From Rhynchosporium graminicola (lineage: Eukaryota > Ascomycota > Leotiomycetes > Helotiales > Ploettnerulaceae), in contig FJUW01000090.1 of the NCBI GenBank assembly GCA_900074885.1, positions 73,329-106,815 on the forward strand: a stretch of DNA of 33,487 nt. Reading direction: 5' to 3'. The notes under the pieces were generated by a model that saw nothing but the letters and a program-made list of their open reading frames with translations, was not told where the DNA came from and did no database searches. The translations under genes and the position numbers were made by a program. The stretch's first letter is position 1. Each line of letters opens with the position of its first letter. This document shows, piece by piece, positions 22,888-32,799 of the stretch.

Positions 22888-23160
22888 TTCTAAGATAAAG
22901 GCTCGCCCTCGAGCCTTAAAGAATCGAAGTAACTAAGGAAACAAAGTAAGTACAAAACGCAGTTAAATATCAAGATAACCTTCTAAATTTCCATTAAACC
23001 GAAACCGTAGATACTAATTCAGTACCGAGATCATCTCTTCTGCAGAAGGAAACGCAATCTCCGGTGATATTACTACGATTAGAGCGAAATTACGATTCTA
23101 AAGTAGGTTCCTAGATAGGGTTTACCGGTAATTATAATACCGAGTTTTACTGAATAGCGA

Positions 23161-23670
23161 TGTAACGTTCCTGGTTCTGACTAGTACGCGGTGTACAGGC
23201 TCGTCGGTTGGTATTAGCTATAAAGTAAAGTAAATAAGAAGTTCGGTTCTTAATTAGAATTAAGACGTTATAAGCAGGTATTAATTGCTATATGAATTTA
23301 AGCACGAAGCTCCTATCTAATAGCAGAAGTGCTAGTCTTATATAGAACCTTCGTTCCCTTATACTAGCCGTGCAAGACTATCTTATAGAGCGCGTAAGCT
23401 CTCGCGACCTGTCTAGCAGTCTAGTATATCACGTGATCCTAGATCACCTATAGCTATAATACTATTATTACTTTAATATAAGTAGACGTATAGTACTACT
23501 CGCTGGTTTATACTATAACTGTGTTAGTGCCTTTCCTCTAATAGTACTAACTCTTTTCTAGTATAAAAACTCGTCTAGTACATACTACTAGGTAGTACTA
23601 TTAGTATTCTGGTGCTAGGACGGTTTTGGTGCTAAGAACTATACTAGTTCGTGATAGCTAGTTCGTGATA
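23161..23670 (-). repeat. Left (3') LTR of element C
   Basis: Starts TGTAACGTTCCTGG and ends GTTCGTGATA (from GTGACA). Aligns over its full 510 bp with 29420-29929; differences are overwhelmingly C/T and G/A. Near the end is a tandem pair of TAGTTCGTGATA/GCTAGTTCGTGATA (23644-23670). A TATAAAAAC box lies near 23563. Confidence 0.93.
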
Positions 23671-23813
23671 CTATTCCCCTTCTGTCTTAGCGTATCCCTA
23701 CGCTTAAGTACGCCTAAGGAAATATCGATAACTACCTATAGCTGTCTTCTTCTTTTATTATACCCCCCGAACGCTTAACGAAATAAGTTAATTATATTAC
23801 ACTTAGAAGATAA
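23671..23813 (-). promoter_or_regulatory. Element C polypurine tract and 3' leader
   Basis: Next to the LTR, CTATTCCCCTTCTGTC on the plus strand is a purine run on the minus strand and is the likely primer site. A second C-run (TATACCCCCC, 23759-23768) lies further in and might be an internal polypurine tract. No clear TATA box is seen here for the neighbouring plus-strand ORF. Confidence 0.5.
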
Positions 23814-24428
23814 ATAGAACTAAGTAATAGAATTATAGTACTATATACTAGATATGAAAAAGCGGAATATAAAGAGTATATATTACCTCGCGATCCTAAA
23901 CTAACTAGATATAGTTATTACGCTCGACTGAATAAATCCTGCGATATTCGTATAAGGAACCGAATACCTATAGCTTCCGAATAGGAGAGTCTAGATTCCT
24001 AAATCGAGAAACTAGAGGATAAGGAAGACTTAGCTATAGCTGAGTTCTATACGCGAATTATAAGGTTAAAGAAATAGAAACGTTTCTTATACGAAAAGTA
24101 ATAAAAGATAATTATTACTAGTTTAAATTCGATAGCTAAGCTCGATACTCTTAAAGCTCTAGAAAAAGAAGAAAAAGAGAAATAAGAAAGAGAGAGAGCG
24201 CCTAAAGATACTAAGCTAGTAAGCGCGGAACCCTCTAGTTCTAATATTCCTATTAACCTCTCGTTCGACCTGATAATTAACTTTCCTTTCGACCTTACGG
24301 ACTTACTCTAAGTAGATCTAAGTTTTATTAATAGAAATTAGCTAGTAATACTAAGTAGTAAAAGCTTAACTTAAGTTCCTATATATTTTCCGAATATAAG
24401 TAGTTCTTCTATTTTACTAAGTATCTAA
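23814..24428 (+). pseudogene. Antisense passenger ORF of element C: C-x2-C-x6-C-like plus coiled-coil protein
   Basis: The plus-strand frame runs from about 23814 to the TAA ending at 24428, broken only by TAA/TAG. Residues encoded at 23910-23942 read YSYYARLNKSC, i.e. C-x2-C-x6-C if the two first Tyr are RIP-changed Cys, like half of a fungal zinc cluster. A strongly charged helical region follows (KLEDKEDLAIAEF, RLKKQKRFLYEK, KALEKEEKEK; 24010-24190), then a Ser/Pro segment and an Asp/Phe/Leu-rich tail (24220-24320). From memory, similar CxxC-plus-coiled-coil hypothetical proteins are common in filamentous ascomycetes; I could not search. The 3' part overlaps, on the other strand, the chromodomain end of pol (24320-24480). 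The real stop may be near 24310. Function unknown; DNA/RNA or protein binding is only a guess from the motif. Confidence 0.6.
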
Positions 24429-27400
24429 TAATACCTTATTTATACTAATAGTCTAGTAGTTCTTCTATATCGTATTCTACGAGTAAGTTAACTAGTTTAG
24501 CGTATATCTTCGGGGCTAATAGTACTCCTAGTAGTACTTTTTCTAATAAGGATATATAGAATATTAAGAATATTTTCTTTATTATAGCTAATAGCTAGAG
24601 TTTATAATTTAAAGGTCCTTTAATATATTTAATTTTAAAAGGTCTAAGTTTCTTATAGTCTAGCTTATCGCTTAGTCTCTATATATTAATATTTTTTCGT
24701 AGAAAGTAAACTTTATCTCTCTCTTATAGCGTTAGCTCTTAACTATAATTCTTATTATAATAATACGTATTCTTCTTTACTATAAACTAGAGTTCCTCTG
24801 CGAGTTCCTTATAAAGGTCTTAGATATTCCGGACCTAGATACGAGCTATATTATTATCCTTAACTATTAAGTTAAGTTCTCTATAAGTAATAAGTTCGTA
24901 ACTATAATTCGTAAAGAATAATATAACTTTTATTATTTCTGTAATCGAGCTATTATATATAAACTCTATAAGTAATAGTAGTTCTACTTAATTATTTTAT
25001 TAATAATTAATATAATAATATAAGTATACTTTAACTACTTAGTTTATTCTTTTATTTCCTCTATTAGTCTAAGGATAGAAAGCTATTAATAGTTTCCGTT
25101 TAGTCCTTAGGAACTTTATTAAAGTATTCTAAAACTTTAATATAAATAACTTATCTCGATCTAATACGATTTCTTCGAGTACTCTGTGCTTAGAGACTAC
25201 CTTCTTAAGATATACTTATACTAAGTATTCAGCTATAAGAGTAGATAAGACTAGTACTAAGATTATATACTTAATAAGTCTTTCTATAATAATAAGTATT
25301 ATATTATAGCTAACTCTTATAACTAGGTCCTTCGATAGTAATAATAGCCCTATAAAGTCCTATGATATCGATTTCTAAGATATTAGTAGTATTAGTATTA
25401 TCATTATCTACTTATAAGGTATATATTAAGAAGACTTATTCCTAATATAAGTATTATAGTTAGCTAGTACTTCTTTAATTACTTAGCGGAGTCCTTCCGA
25501 CTAATAGTTTCTTGAAATCCTTAGATATATCTTTCGTATTCCTTAGTATCTATATATAGGAAGCTTATATTATTCTTTAATATATACTTTTACTAAGCTT
25601 AATAGAAGCTAAATTTTCCTATTAATTCGTATAATATTATTCTTAATTATATTCCTTATAATAAGTTCCTTAGTCTTATCTAAGGATATTCTATCTTTCT
25701 TCTAGGCCTCCTTTAAGGTATTATACTAAGGTCTCTTAATTTCTTACTTAATTATAGTAGCTTCTTAGATATTAGTAACTATATCTCTATTATCTAGCTA
25801 TTTAAGTAAGATAATCTTATTATAGACCTTATTATCCTTATAACTTAGTAATCTGCTTAGAGTATCTACTCGTATATTATCTTTTTCCTATATATACTTA
25901 ATAACTAAGTTAAAAGAAGCGAGTTCCTCTAACTATTAAGCTAATCGACGATTATCTAAGACCTTAGTAATTATAAAGGTTCGAAGATTTATATAATTAG
26001 TATAGATAATAACTAGGAACTTAGCTCCTTATAAGTATATTTTCTAGTATTTAAGTACTTTAATAATCGCTATAAGTTCTTTCTTATAGATATTATAATT
26101 CTATTTAGCTAGAGATATTTTCTCTAAAAAGTAAGCGACTAAGTGTAATTATCTTTCGTTATCTCGCTATAAGTATACTATACTAGTATAAGTATTAGAA
26201 GTATCTATTTCTATTATACTTTCCTTCTCTTTATCGAAACTATATAAGATTAGTTCTTTTATAAATTCTTTTTTAATTTTTTAAAAAGCTTCCTTATATT
26301 AGCTAGTCTAAGTAAAAAGAATATTTTTCCTTATTAAACTTATAAGTAGTTTAGCTATCTTAGAATAGTTTCTAATAAACTATTAGTAGAAGTTAGCGAA
26401 ACTTAACTATAACTATATATCTTTAATATTCTTTAGTAATTCCTATTCTTTTATAACTCTAATTTTCTTCGGGTTAATACTTATCTCTCCCGAGCGAATA
26501 ATATATCTTAGGAAAATAACTTATTTAATTAAGAATTTATATTTCGATATCTTTAGTTTAGAATCTACCTTATATAATACTTCTATAACTTAAGTAATAT
26601 AGCTCTAGTATACCTCGATAGTCTCTAAGTATACTAAGATATTATCTAAGTAGTATATAGCGAATTTCCTAATAAAGTCCTTAAGAATATTATTATTTTA
26701 TCTTTAATATATAGCTAAGGTATTAATTAAGCCGAATAGTATTATTATATATTCTTATAGCCCTAAGAGTAATATAAAAGTAATCTTCTACTCGTATCCC
26801 TTCTTAATTCGGATTAAATTAAACGCGTTATATTAGTCTAACTTAGTATATATCTTTACTCTAGCTAGCTTATCCTATAAGTACTAAGTATTTAGTAAAA
26901 AGTATATATCCCTTATTATCTTACTATTAATTATCTAATAGTCTCTATAAGGTCTCCCTTTAGGATCTCCTACTTTCTTAACTACTAGTATATTAATAGC
27001 GTAAAGTAACTTAGATTTCCGAATCTATCTTTTCTTTATATCTAACTTCTAATACTCCTTAAGTATCCTTATAATATTATAGTTATAATAGCGAAATTTC
27101 TCTATAATAAGTATAAATCTATTCTTAAAGTTTATCTTATAATCCTAGAGTTTATACTTAAGTAGAGCTCTTATATCCTGCGGATCTTCGAATAATTTCG
27201 AGAACTTCCTATATAGTTCAAGTAGCTATTCCCGAATATTATCTATTTAACTAAGATAATTCCTAAGTTCTATTTAACTAAGAACTTAACTTAACTAGCT
27301 AGAGTCTATTAGCGTTATTATTAAGAAAGTAGCGCTAACTTCTCTTTTACTAGCTAGTTAATTATAATTATATTTATAATTACTAAATATAACTTTCTTA

Positions 27401-27800
27401 GTTACTTAGTCTACGCTAAGATTATAGTTATATAGTTATAATATTCCTAATATAATATCGTATTATCTAGTAAATATAATATTAAAGTAAAGCGTTTCTT
27501 TATATCTATTAATAACTATCTTTATTCCTCTTATCTTTCTATAGACTTATCTATCTGATCCGGCGCCTTTTCTATCTAATAAGATAAAGTAATATAGTTT
27601 CGAGTTAATAATAATAGGAATATTCTATTTCTTAATAAAAGTTAGATTTATAAAATATCTTATAGCTCCTGAATTAATAAATGCTTTTATCTTAATACTA
27701 TTTACTATAACTAGTAAGATTAACTAATCGAACTCTCTAGTAGTAGTAAGCTCTAGGTATAATAGTTCTATTATAGAGTAATCACGTGCTTCTTTAATAA
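24320..27800 (-). pseudogene. Element C pol: protease, RT, RNase H, integrase, chromodomain
   Basis: Read leftward: aspartic protease remnant near 27690 (FINSGAI, Asp now Asn), RT near 27000-26550 with YLDNILVYLET at about 26620-26652 (YxDD now YLDN), RNase H near 26330-25860 (IIEIDTS near 26205, RVDTLSRLLS near 25865), an integrase zinc-binding region and core near 25700-24900, and a chromodomain near 24480-24320 (DIEELLDY, then IIRYLVKQKNY). The order is that of a chromovirus. Stops are TAA/TAG. Inactive. Confidence 0.87.
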
Positions 27801-29400
27801 TTCTCTCTATTATTTCGTCTAACTAAATCCTAAAGCTAAGTTCGTAAGTAATTAGAGTATAAAGTATATAATAATAGAGATTAATCTACTTATAAATAAG
27901 ATCTAGTACTATTCTTTAATAAGTAGCTAGTTCTAATAAGTACTATCTTCTCTACTAATAATATTCCCTTTCTGTTTCCTTAGTAATAGCTTAAGTATCT
28001 TTAATTTAAAGGAACCGATCTAATTATTCGAATTCTTTTAGTTCTAGTTCTCCTTCGAGGTTAGCTATATAATAATCTAATTGTTCCTTAATATCCCCGG
28101 TATTAACTTAGAATATAATAGTAATAGTATCGCAATAAGTAATAATATAGTTTATACTTAAGTTAAGTATATTATAAGTTTAGTAATATTCTATAAAATT
28201 AAGCTTAATTCTATTATAAACTTATATTCTTCTTCTATTATTATGATTTCGAAGAGTCTAGTTTTCGTTATTATATAGAAGATTATTATATAAATAGTTA
28301 CTTTTATTTATAATACTCTAGCTTTCTTAGTCTTTATCTAGAAGTTTAATTAAGTTCTCTTCGAATTCTTTACTAGATTTATAAACTATAAAGTCCTATA
28401 AGCTCTATTCTGCGCTAGAAGCTTCTCGATAATCTAGCTTCTTTTTAGCTAGTCCGAACTCTCTCTTAGGTTTATTCTAGAGTTTCTCTTCCTATTTCTT
28501 CTTCTAAGAATAATTATAAGCGAGATATCCTAGCTTATTATACGTATAGTATAAGCTCTTCTCTTAGCGTTTATCTTTCTTAGCTTAGCCTTTAGATCCT
28601 CTTTCTTCTCTATCTATTTCTATTAGATTATAATAGTTATATTTATTATTCGAGTAAAGTTAGAAATTTCCTTAATATTTACTATATTATTATAGAAATT
28701 AAGGTTTCTAGAGGTAAGTAAAAGTAAAGTATCTTCCTTTTTCTTTCGCTTATTCCTAGATTCGTTTATTAATAATAATAAATAATTTAATTAAGTCTTC
28801 TAAGCTATCTAGTTTATTAGTCTTAGAAAGCTTATCCTTAATATAATCCTTAAGGCCCCGGTAGTATTAAGCTCTTAATCTACTATCTATCTAGTCTAAC
28901 TATATAGAGTAATAATAGAACTTAGTAGTATATTCGTAAATAGATCCTCGCTATCGAATTCCGAGTAGGTGCTTCTCGGCTTATTCTTTCTTATTAAAGT
29001 TTCTAAAGACTCCTTTAATAGCTATAATAAAGCTTACGATAGTTCGAAAGATAACTCGACTCTTTTCAGTTATAGTAATAGAATAAGCCCCGGTTAAGTA
29101 TTAATTAACTAAGTAATTACTTAAGGCTAGTTCGATCTAGTAAGCTATAGTATTATAAAGGAATAAAGTAATCTATAATACTTTAAGAGAATCTACTTCG
29201 AACTTATCTCTATTAAAAGCGAAGTATATTTAGTACTAAAGGATAAATTAACCTAAGTTATTATAGTTTCTATAATAAGTATTAAGTAAGTTAACTTAAA
29301 GTAAGATAACTTTATTAATCTTTTCTATCTTACTAACTTAGGATCTTTCTCTTATAACTAATCCTTCTTTAGGGGCTATTTCGTTCTTACTAATAATACT
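27801..29400 (-). pseudogene. Element C gag with zinc knuckle remnant
   Basis: The minus-strand frame shows a gag-like capsid region, with DYIKDKLSKTNKLDSLEDLI near 28860-28790 and EKGRYFTFTY near 28735, as in other ascomycete chromoviruses. The nucleocapsid motif near 28555-28510 reads YYTYNKLGYLAYNYS, where C-x2-C-x4-H-x4-C is expected; Cys and His have become Tyr through G-to-A changes on the coding strand or C-to-T changes. The start codon near the right LTR is not identified with confidence. Confidence 0.75.
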
Positions 29401-29419
29401 TTAAGTAAGGTACTTAAAG

Positions 29420-29929
29420 TATAATATTCTTAGTTCTAACTAGTACGCGGTATATAAGCTTATTAGTTAGTATTAGCTATAAAGTAAAGTAAATAAGAAG
29501 TTCAGTTCTTAATTAGAATTAAGACGTTATAAGCAAGTATTAATTATTATATAAATTTGAGCACGAAGCTCCTATTTAATAGTAGAAGTACTAGTCTTAT
29601 ATAGAACTTTCGTTCCTTTATACTAGCTATATAAGACTGTCTTATAGAGCGCGTAAGCTCTCGCGACCTATCTAGTAGTCTAGTATATCACATGATCCTA
29701 GATTACCTATAGCTATAATACTATTATTACTTTAATACAGGTAGACGCATAGTACTACTTGCTAATTTATATTATAACTATATTAGTGCCTTTCCTCTAA
29801 TAGTACTAACTCTTTTCTAGTATAAAAACTCGTCTAGTATATACTACTAGGTAGTACTATTAGTATTCTGGTGCTAGGACGGTTTTGGTGCTAAGAACCA
29901 TGCTGGTTCGTAACAGCTGGTTCGTGACA
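29420..29929 (-). repeat. Right (5') LTR of element C
   Basis: Starts TATAATATTC (RIP-changed TGTAACGTTC) and ends GTTCGTGACA, followed by the target copy AGCGA. The partner is 23161-23670. In the first ~450 bp this copy usually carries T/A where the left copy carries C/G, but in the last ~40 bp it is the better preserved copy. Confidence 0.93.
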
Positions 29930-30608
29930 AGCGAGGCTAAGCGAGTAATTAAAACACTTAAAGGTTACGAAAGAAACGAAAGTCCAAATCGAATTCTAAA
30001 GAAACTAAAAGATTAAGGAGAGTCAGATATCTTCGTTAAGTAGATATAGAGAGTATTAAATTAAAGGTCCTAGTAGAGGGAGGTCGATTCTACCGAGGAG
30101 GGCTAAATTATACCGGAGTATAGGGATTACGAGTCGAATTCCGATAATTTCCGCTAGAATAATAAGCTACTTCGTCCTAGCCTAAAAGTAAGGTTTTTCG
30201 ATATTAGAGCTGCTTTCGGAAGGTTTAAAGTCGAGTGAGGAGTTAATAAATATTAAGGCCTATAGGGAAGTTTCCACCTAAAATTCGTCTATTATTTTAC
30301 TTCGTACGTACGAAGGAATAAGTTTCGAAGTATCCGAGAGTAACTTCGCAGTAATACTAGTGCTTCTGAGGCTGAATTACGTTCAAATTCCTAGCTATCC
30401 GAGAGATCTCTAGAATCTCGGCTCTTTTGAAAACTTAACTATCGAATTCGTAATTAATAGTACTAACTATTTCCGTATAATTCCGAAAATCAAAAGTAAA
30501 TAGAGATAACTAAGCGAAGAGCTCACTAGTAGTCGTAAATACGAATCGAGTTTTCTAAGTGAGATATTATTTAATACTATCCCCGGCGGTCTTAATCTTT
30601 CTATTTAA

Positions 30609-30662
30609 TATAACAATATAAGACTTAAAGCGGTATATAAGTAAGAATAAACAAGTAGGGAG
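30609..30662 (-). repeat. First 54 bp of the right LTR of element B
   Basis: TATAACAATATAAGACT through AGTAGGGAG matches the first 54 bp of the LTR at 22678 and stops where element D's LTR begins. The last five bases, GGGAG, would be D's target copy. Confidence 0.7.
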
Positions 30663-30930
30663 TGTAACGACACAAGACTCAAGGCGGTATACAAGTAAGA
30701 ATAAACGAGTAGGGAGGCTAAGAGCGATCTTATATAGTCTACTACGAAGGAAATAAAAAGATAAGGAAGGAAGAAGAAGAGAGATAGAGTATAAAGCACC
30801 TTATATATATATGCTAGTACTAGTCCGATACTATACCGGGTCAGATACTAGTTCTGCCGGGATACCTGTGAACTCGGGCCCTATTATCTATCCTTCTTCT
30901 TATATAATATTCAGGTGAGCTATCGTTATA
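30663..30930 (-). repeat. 3' LTR of element D (268 bp)
   Basis: TGTAACGA at the left end (unmutated) and TCGTTATA at the right. Same length as the LTR at 16516-16783. A polypurine tract follows at 30931-30942 (TTACCCCCCCCC). Confidence 0.9.
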
Positions 30931-30942
30931 TTACCCCCCCCC

Positions 30943-31764
30943 TAAGAAGAGCTTAACCCTAAGCTCGGAAGGTTATAGTTTATACTAGAATTAGTCTTTA
31001 TTATGACTGTTTTCGTCGATATTCGCGTAATAGGCGCTAGCCGCTCTTTAGTAGTAGTAAATTCTTTATCAGGTTCTAACTAGTTATATCGCTATAATAG
31101 TACTATATTAGTTATAGCTTCTAAATCAGGCGGTAAGCGGTATTTGCTTTATCTGTTTATAATAGGAGTCGAGTTTAAGTAGGGCGTAGGGTATATAAAG
31201 GAAGGGGTTTATTAATATTAGAGCCTTTCCTTTTTAACCGCGATAACTACTTTAACTTATAAGTTTACTCTCCTTAGACTACGATATAGCTCCTATAGTA
31301 AGTATTATTACTAACTACTATAGTAGTCTGCTATAATCTTATATATTAATCGACCTAATTAACTCTTCTCTTAATATAAGTAAGTTTCTTATCTTAGTTT
31401 TAGGGATAGTCCTTAAGTATAGTATAGGGGTTTCACGGATCTATAACGCTAACTCTTATAGTGCCTTTACTAGTTCCTGCNTATCTGTTTATAATAGGAG
31501 TCGAGTTTAAGTAGGGCGTAGGGTATATAAAGGAAGGGGTTTATTAATATTAGAGCCTTTCCTTTTTAACCGCGATAACTACTTTAACTTATAAGTTTAC
31601 TCTCCTTAGACTACGATATAGCTCCTATAGTAAGTATTATTACTAACTACTATAGTAGTCTGCTATAATCTTATATATTAATCGACCTAATTAACTCTTC
31701 TCTTAATATAAGTAAGTTTCTTATCTTAGTTTTAGGGATAGTCCTTAAGTATAGTATAGGGGTT
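30943..31764 (+). promoter_or_regulatory. 5' region of the antisense ORF in D, with TATA box (duplicated)
   Basis: Corresponds to 16794-17284 in A. TATATAAAG occurs at 31192-31200 and again at 31524-31532 because of the 331-bp duplication. The second copy is 269 bp before the GTG at 31793, the same spacing as in A, so the promoter-to-ORF distance is conserved. No gene is seen in this stretch itself. Confidence 0.55.
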
Positions 31765-31812
31765 TCACGGATCTATAACGCTAACTCTTATAGTGCCTTT
31801 ACTAGTTCCTGC
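31150..31812. repeat. 331-bp direct duplication separated by a single N
   Basis: 31150-31480 and 31482-31812 read the same throughout by eye, with N at 31481 between them. Element A has only one copy. Identical copies inside a RIP-mutated region, joined by an N, point to two contig ends that overlap but were not merged. Confidence 0.9.
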
Positions 31813-32718
31813 CGGTACTCTTTCAGCAGCGTATTATATATATTACTTACGATATATTCGCGCCTTCCTTAAGATAAAGTATAATAATACTCTTGTTTTA
31901 GAACTCTTATACTCGTTTAATAAGCTTAACTCTAAGCTTTATAAGTATTATTTAGCGTTAAAGAGTAGTTATAAGTATATAAGTTACTTAAATATAAACG
32001 TAATTATATATACTAACACGTTATAGTTACTTAACTACGTTAATATAGAGTATACTATTTTATCCAGTTTACTTCTTAGCAGTAAAGCTAAAGACGCGGA
32101 GCTAAATCGGAGTAGTATTATAGCTACTTATAAGGCTATTAATCAGATCTATTATCTCGCGAAATCTGCTACTCCTATTACTACGTTAGAGATTACTACT
32201 ATATAATTAGCAGAGACTTAGGCTTTAAGGCGTTCTATAGAGAAAGTATTTAAGGAGTTAGAGTTTATTAAGGTAATAAGTTACGATCTTAAACCCTTAG
32301 ATACTAATATAATACTAACGCGATATAGGATTTAGATCTTCTAATAGTCGATTCAGCAGAATCTAAGTTAATAGCTAAAATAGCATTAAAATAGATAAAG
32401 GAATTAAATAGTATTATATAGGAGTTTGCGAAGAAAGCTATATTTAAAGCTACGATATCTAATACTAAGGGAAAGAGGAATTTGCCTTCTAGTTTAGAGA
32501 TAGTATCAGATCTAGATACTCTTAGACTCTCTCTAAAGAAGAAAGCTCGTAGGATTAGCTATTATACTCAGTCTATTACTAGAGCTACGTTAGTAGATTT
32601 AAGTAAGAAGTTAAATATAGTAGTTCTAGTTCCAGATATTCCAGATTTACTAGAAGCTCCGGAGAACTTAAGAGAGAAAGCTAGTAAAGTAGAAGTAGTT
32701 AAAGAAGTAGAGTTTTAG
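31765..32718 (+). pseudogene. Antisense passenger ORF of element D, homologue of the one in A
   Basis: Same two-segment structure as in A. Segment 1 is stop-free over 31793-32026 (GTG start; RYIRAFLKIKYNNTL is identical to A) and goes on to about 32340 with TAG/TAA breaks. Segment 2, in another frame, is clean over 32482-32718 and ends EVVKEVEF at a TAG, like A's EVIEEVEF. A and D proteins match at most positions, and changes often trace to C/T or G/A transitions, some of them conservative. No known domain recognised. It lies between the D polypurine tract and the converging pol end. Confidence 0.65.
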
Positions 32719-32799
32719 ATATAGCGTTATTATAAAGTATAATTAGGAGATTATTCCTAGTAATAAATTCTAATACTAGTAACTATAATAGCTTATTAT

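Larger units (their letters stand above)
23161..29929 (-). mobile_element. Element C: complete Ty3/gypsy chromovirus with target-site duplication
   Basis: The only element with both ends in the window: 510-bp LTRs at 23161-23670 and 29420-29929, flanked by AGCGA at 23156-23160 and 29930-29934. It is 6,769 bp long. Minus-strand gag-pol fills most of the interior and a plus-strand ORF lies beside the left (3') LTR. It is inserted in element B. Heavily RIP-changed, with Cys, His and Asp codons of key motifs altered. Confidence 0.93.
22900..30600 (+). pseudogene. Putative antisense ORF of element B, interrupted by element C
   Basis: Coordinates span C; the coding parts are about 22900-23160 and 29935-30600. 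Joined across C with one AGCGA copy, a single plus-strand frame of about 300 codons runs through both parts, with breaks that are TAA/TAG plus three TGA (possibly from CGA). It reads as a charged, Lys/Arg/Glu/Asn/Ser-rich protein, e.g. ISSAEGNAISGDITTIRAKL near 23035-23095, NESPNRILKKLKD near 29970-30015, SEAELRSNS near 30370. That the frame stays in register across C supports it. However, a minus-strand frame over 29940-30600 is also fairly open and has no TGA, so the strand is not settled. I recognise no domain. Confidence 0.45.
22678..30662 (-). mobile_element. Element B: short LTR element lacking visible gag-pol, split by C and D
   Basis: Left LTR 22678-22879, internal sequence 22880-23160 plus 29935-30608, and the first 54 bp of the right LTR (30609-30662), where element D is inserted. 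Between 23161 and 29934 lies element C with its target copy. B without C is about 1.2 kb in the window, with about 955 bp of internal sequence. The LTR start resembles the A/D LTR (AACGACA-AAGACT, GCGGTATA, AGTAGGGAG) but the 3' part differs and the LTR is shorter (202 bp). The polypurine tract position makes it minus-strand. Its internal DNA is visibly less RIP-changed than C or D. It could also be an internally deleted autonomous element. Confidence 0.7.

Noticed and set aside
30605..30799. 64-codon minus-strand hydrophobic open frame with an internal repeat
   Set aside because: The internal repeat is simply the starts of two LTRs (B and D) placed side by side; it is non-coding LTR sequence.
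31150..31812. Promoter duplication of the antisense ORF in D as a biological feature
   Set aside because: Identity by eye of both copies and the N between them fit an unmerged contig overlap better.
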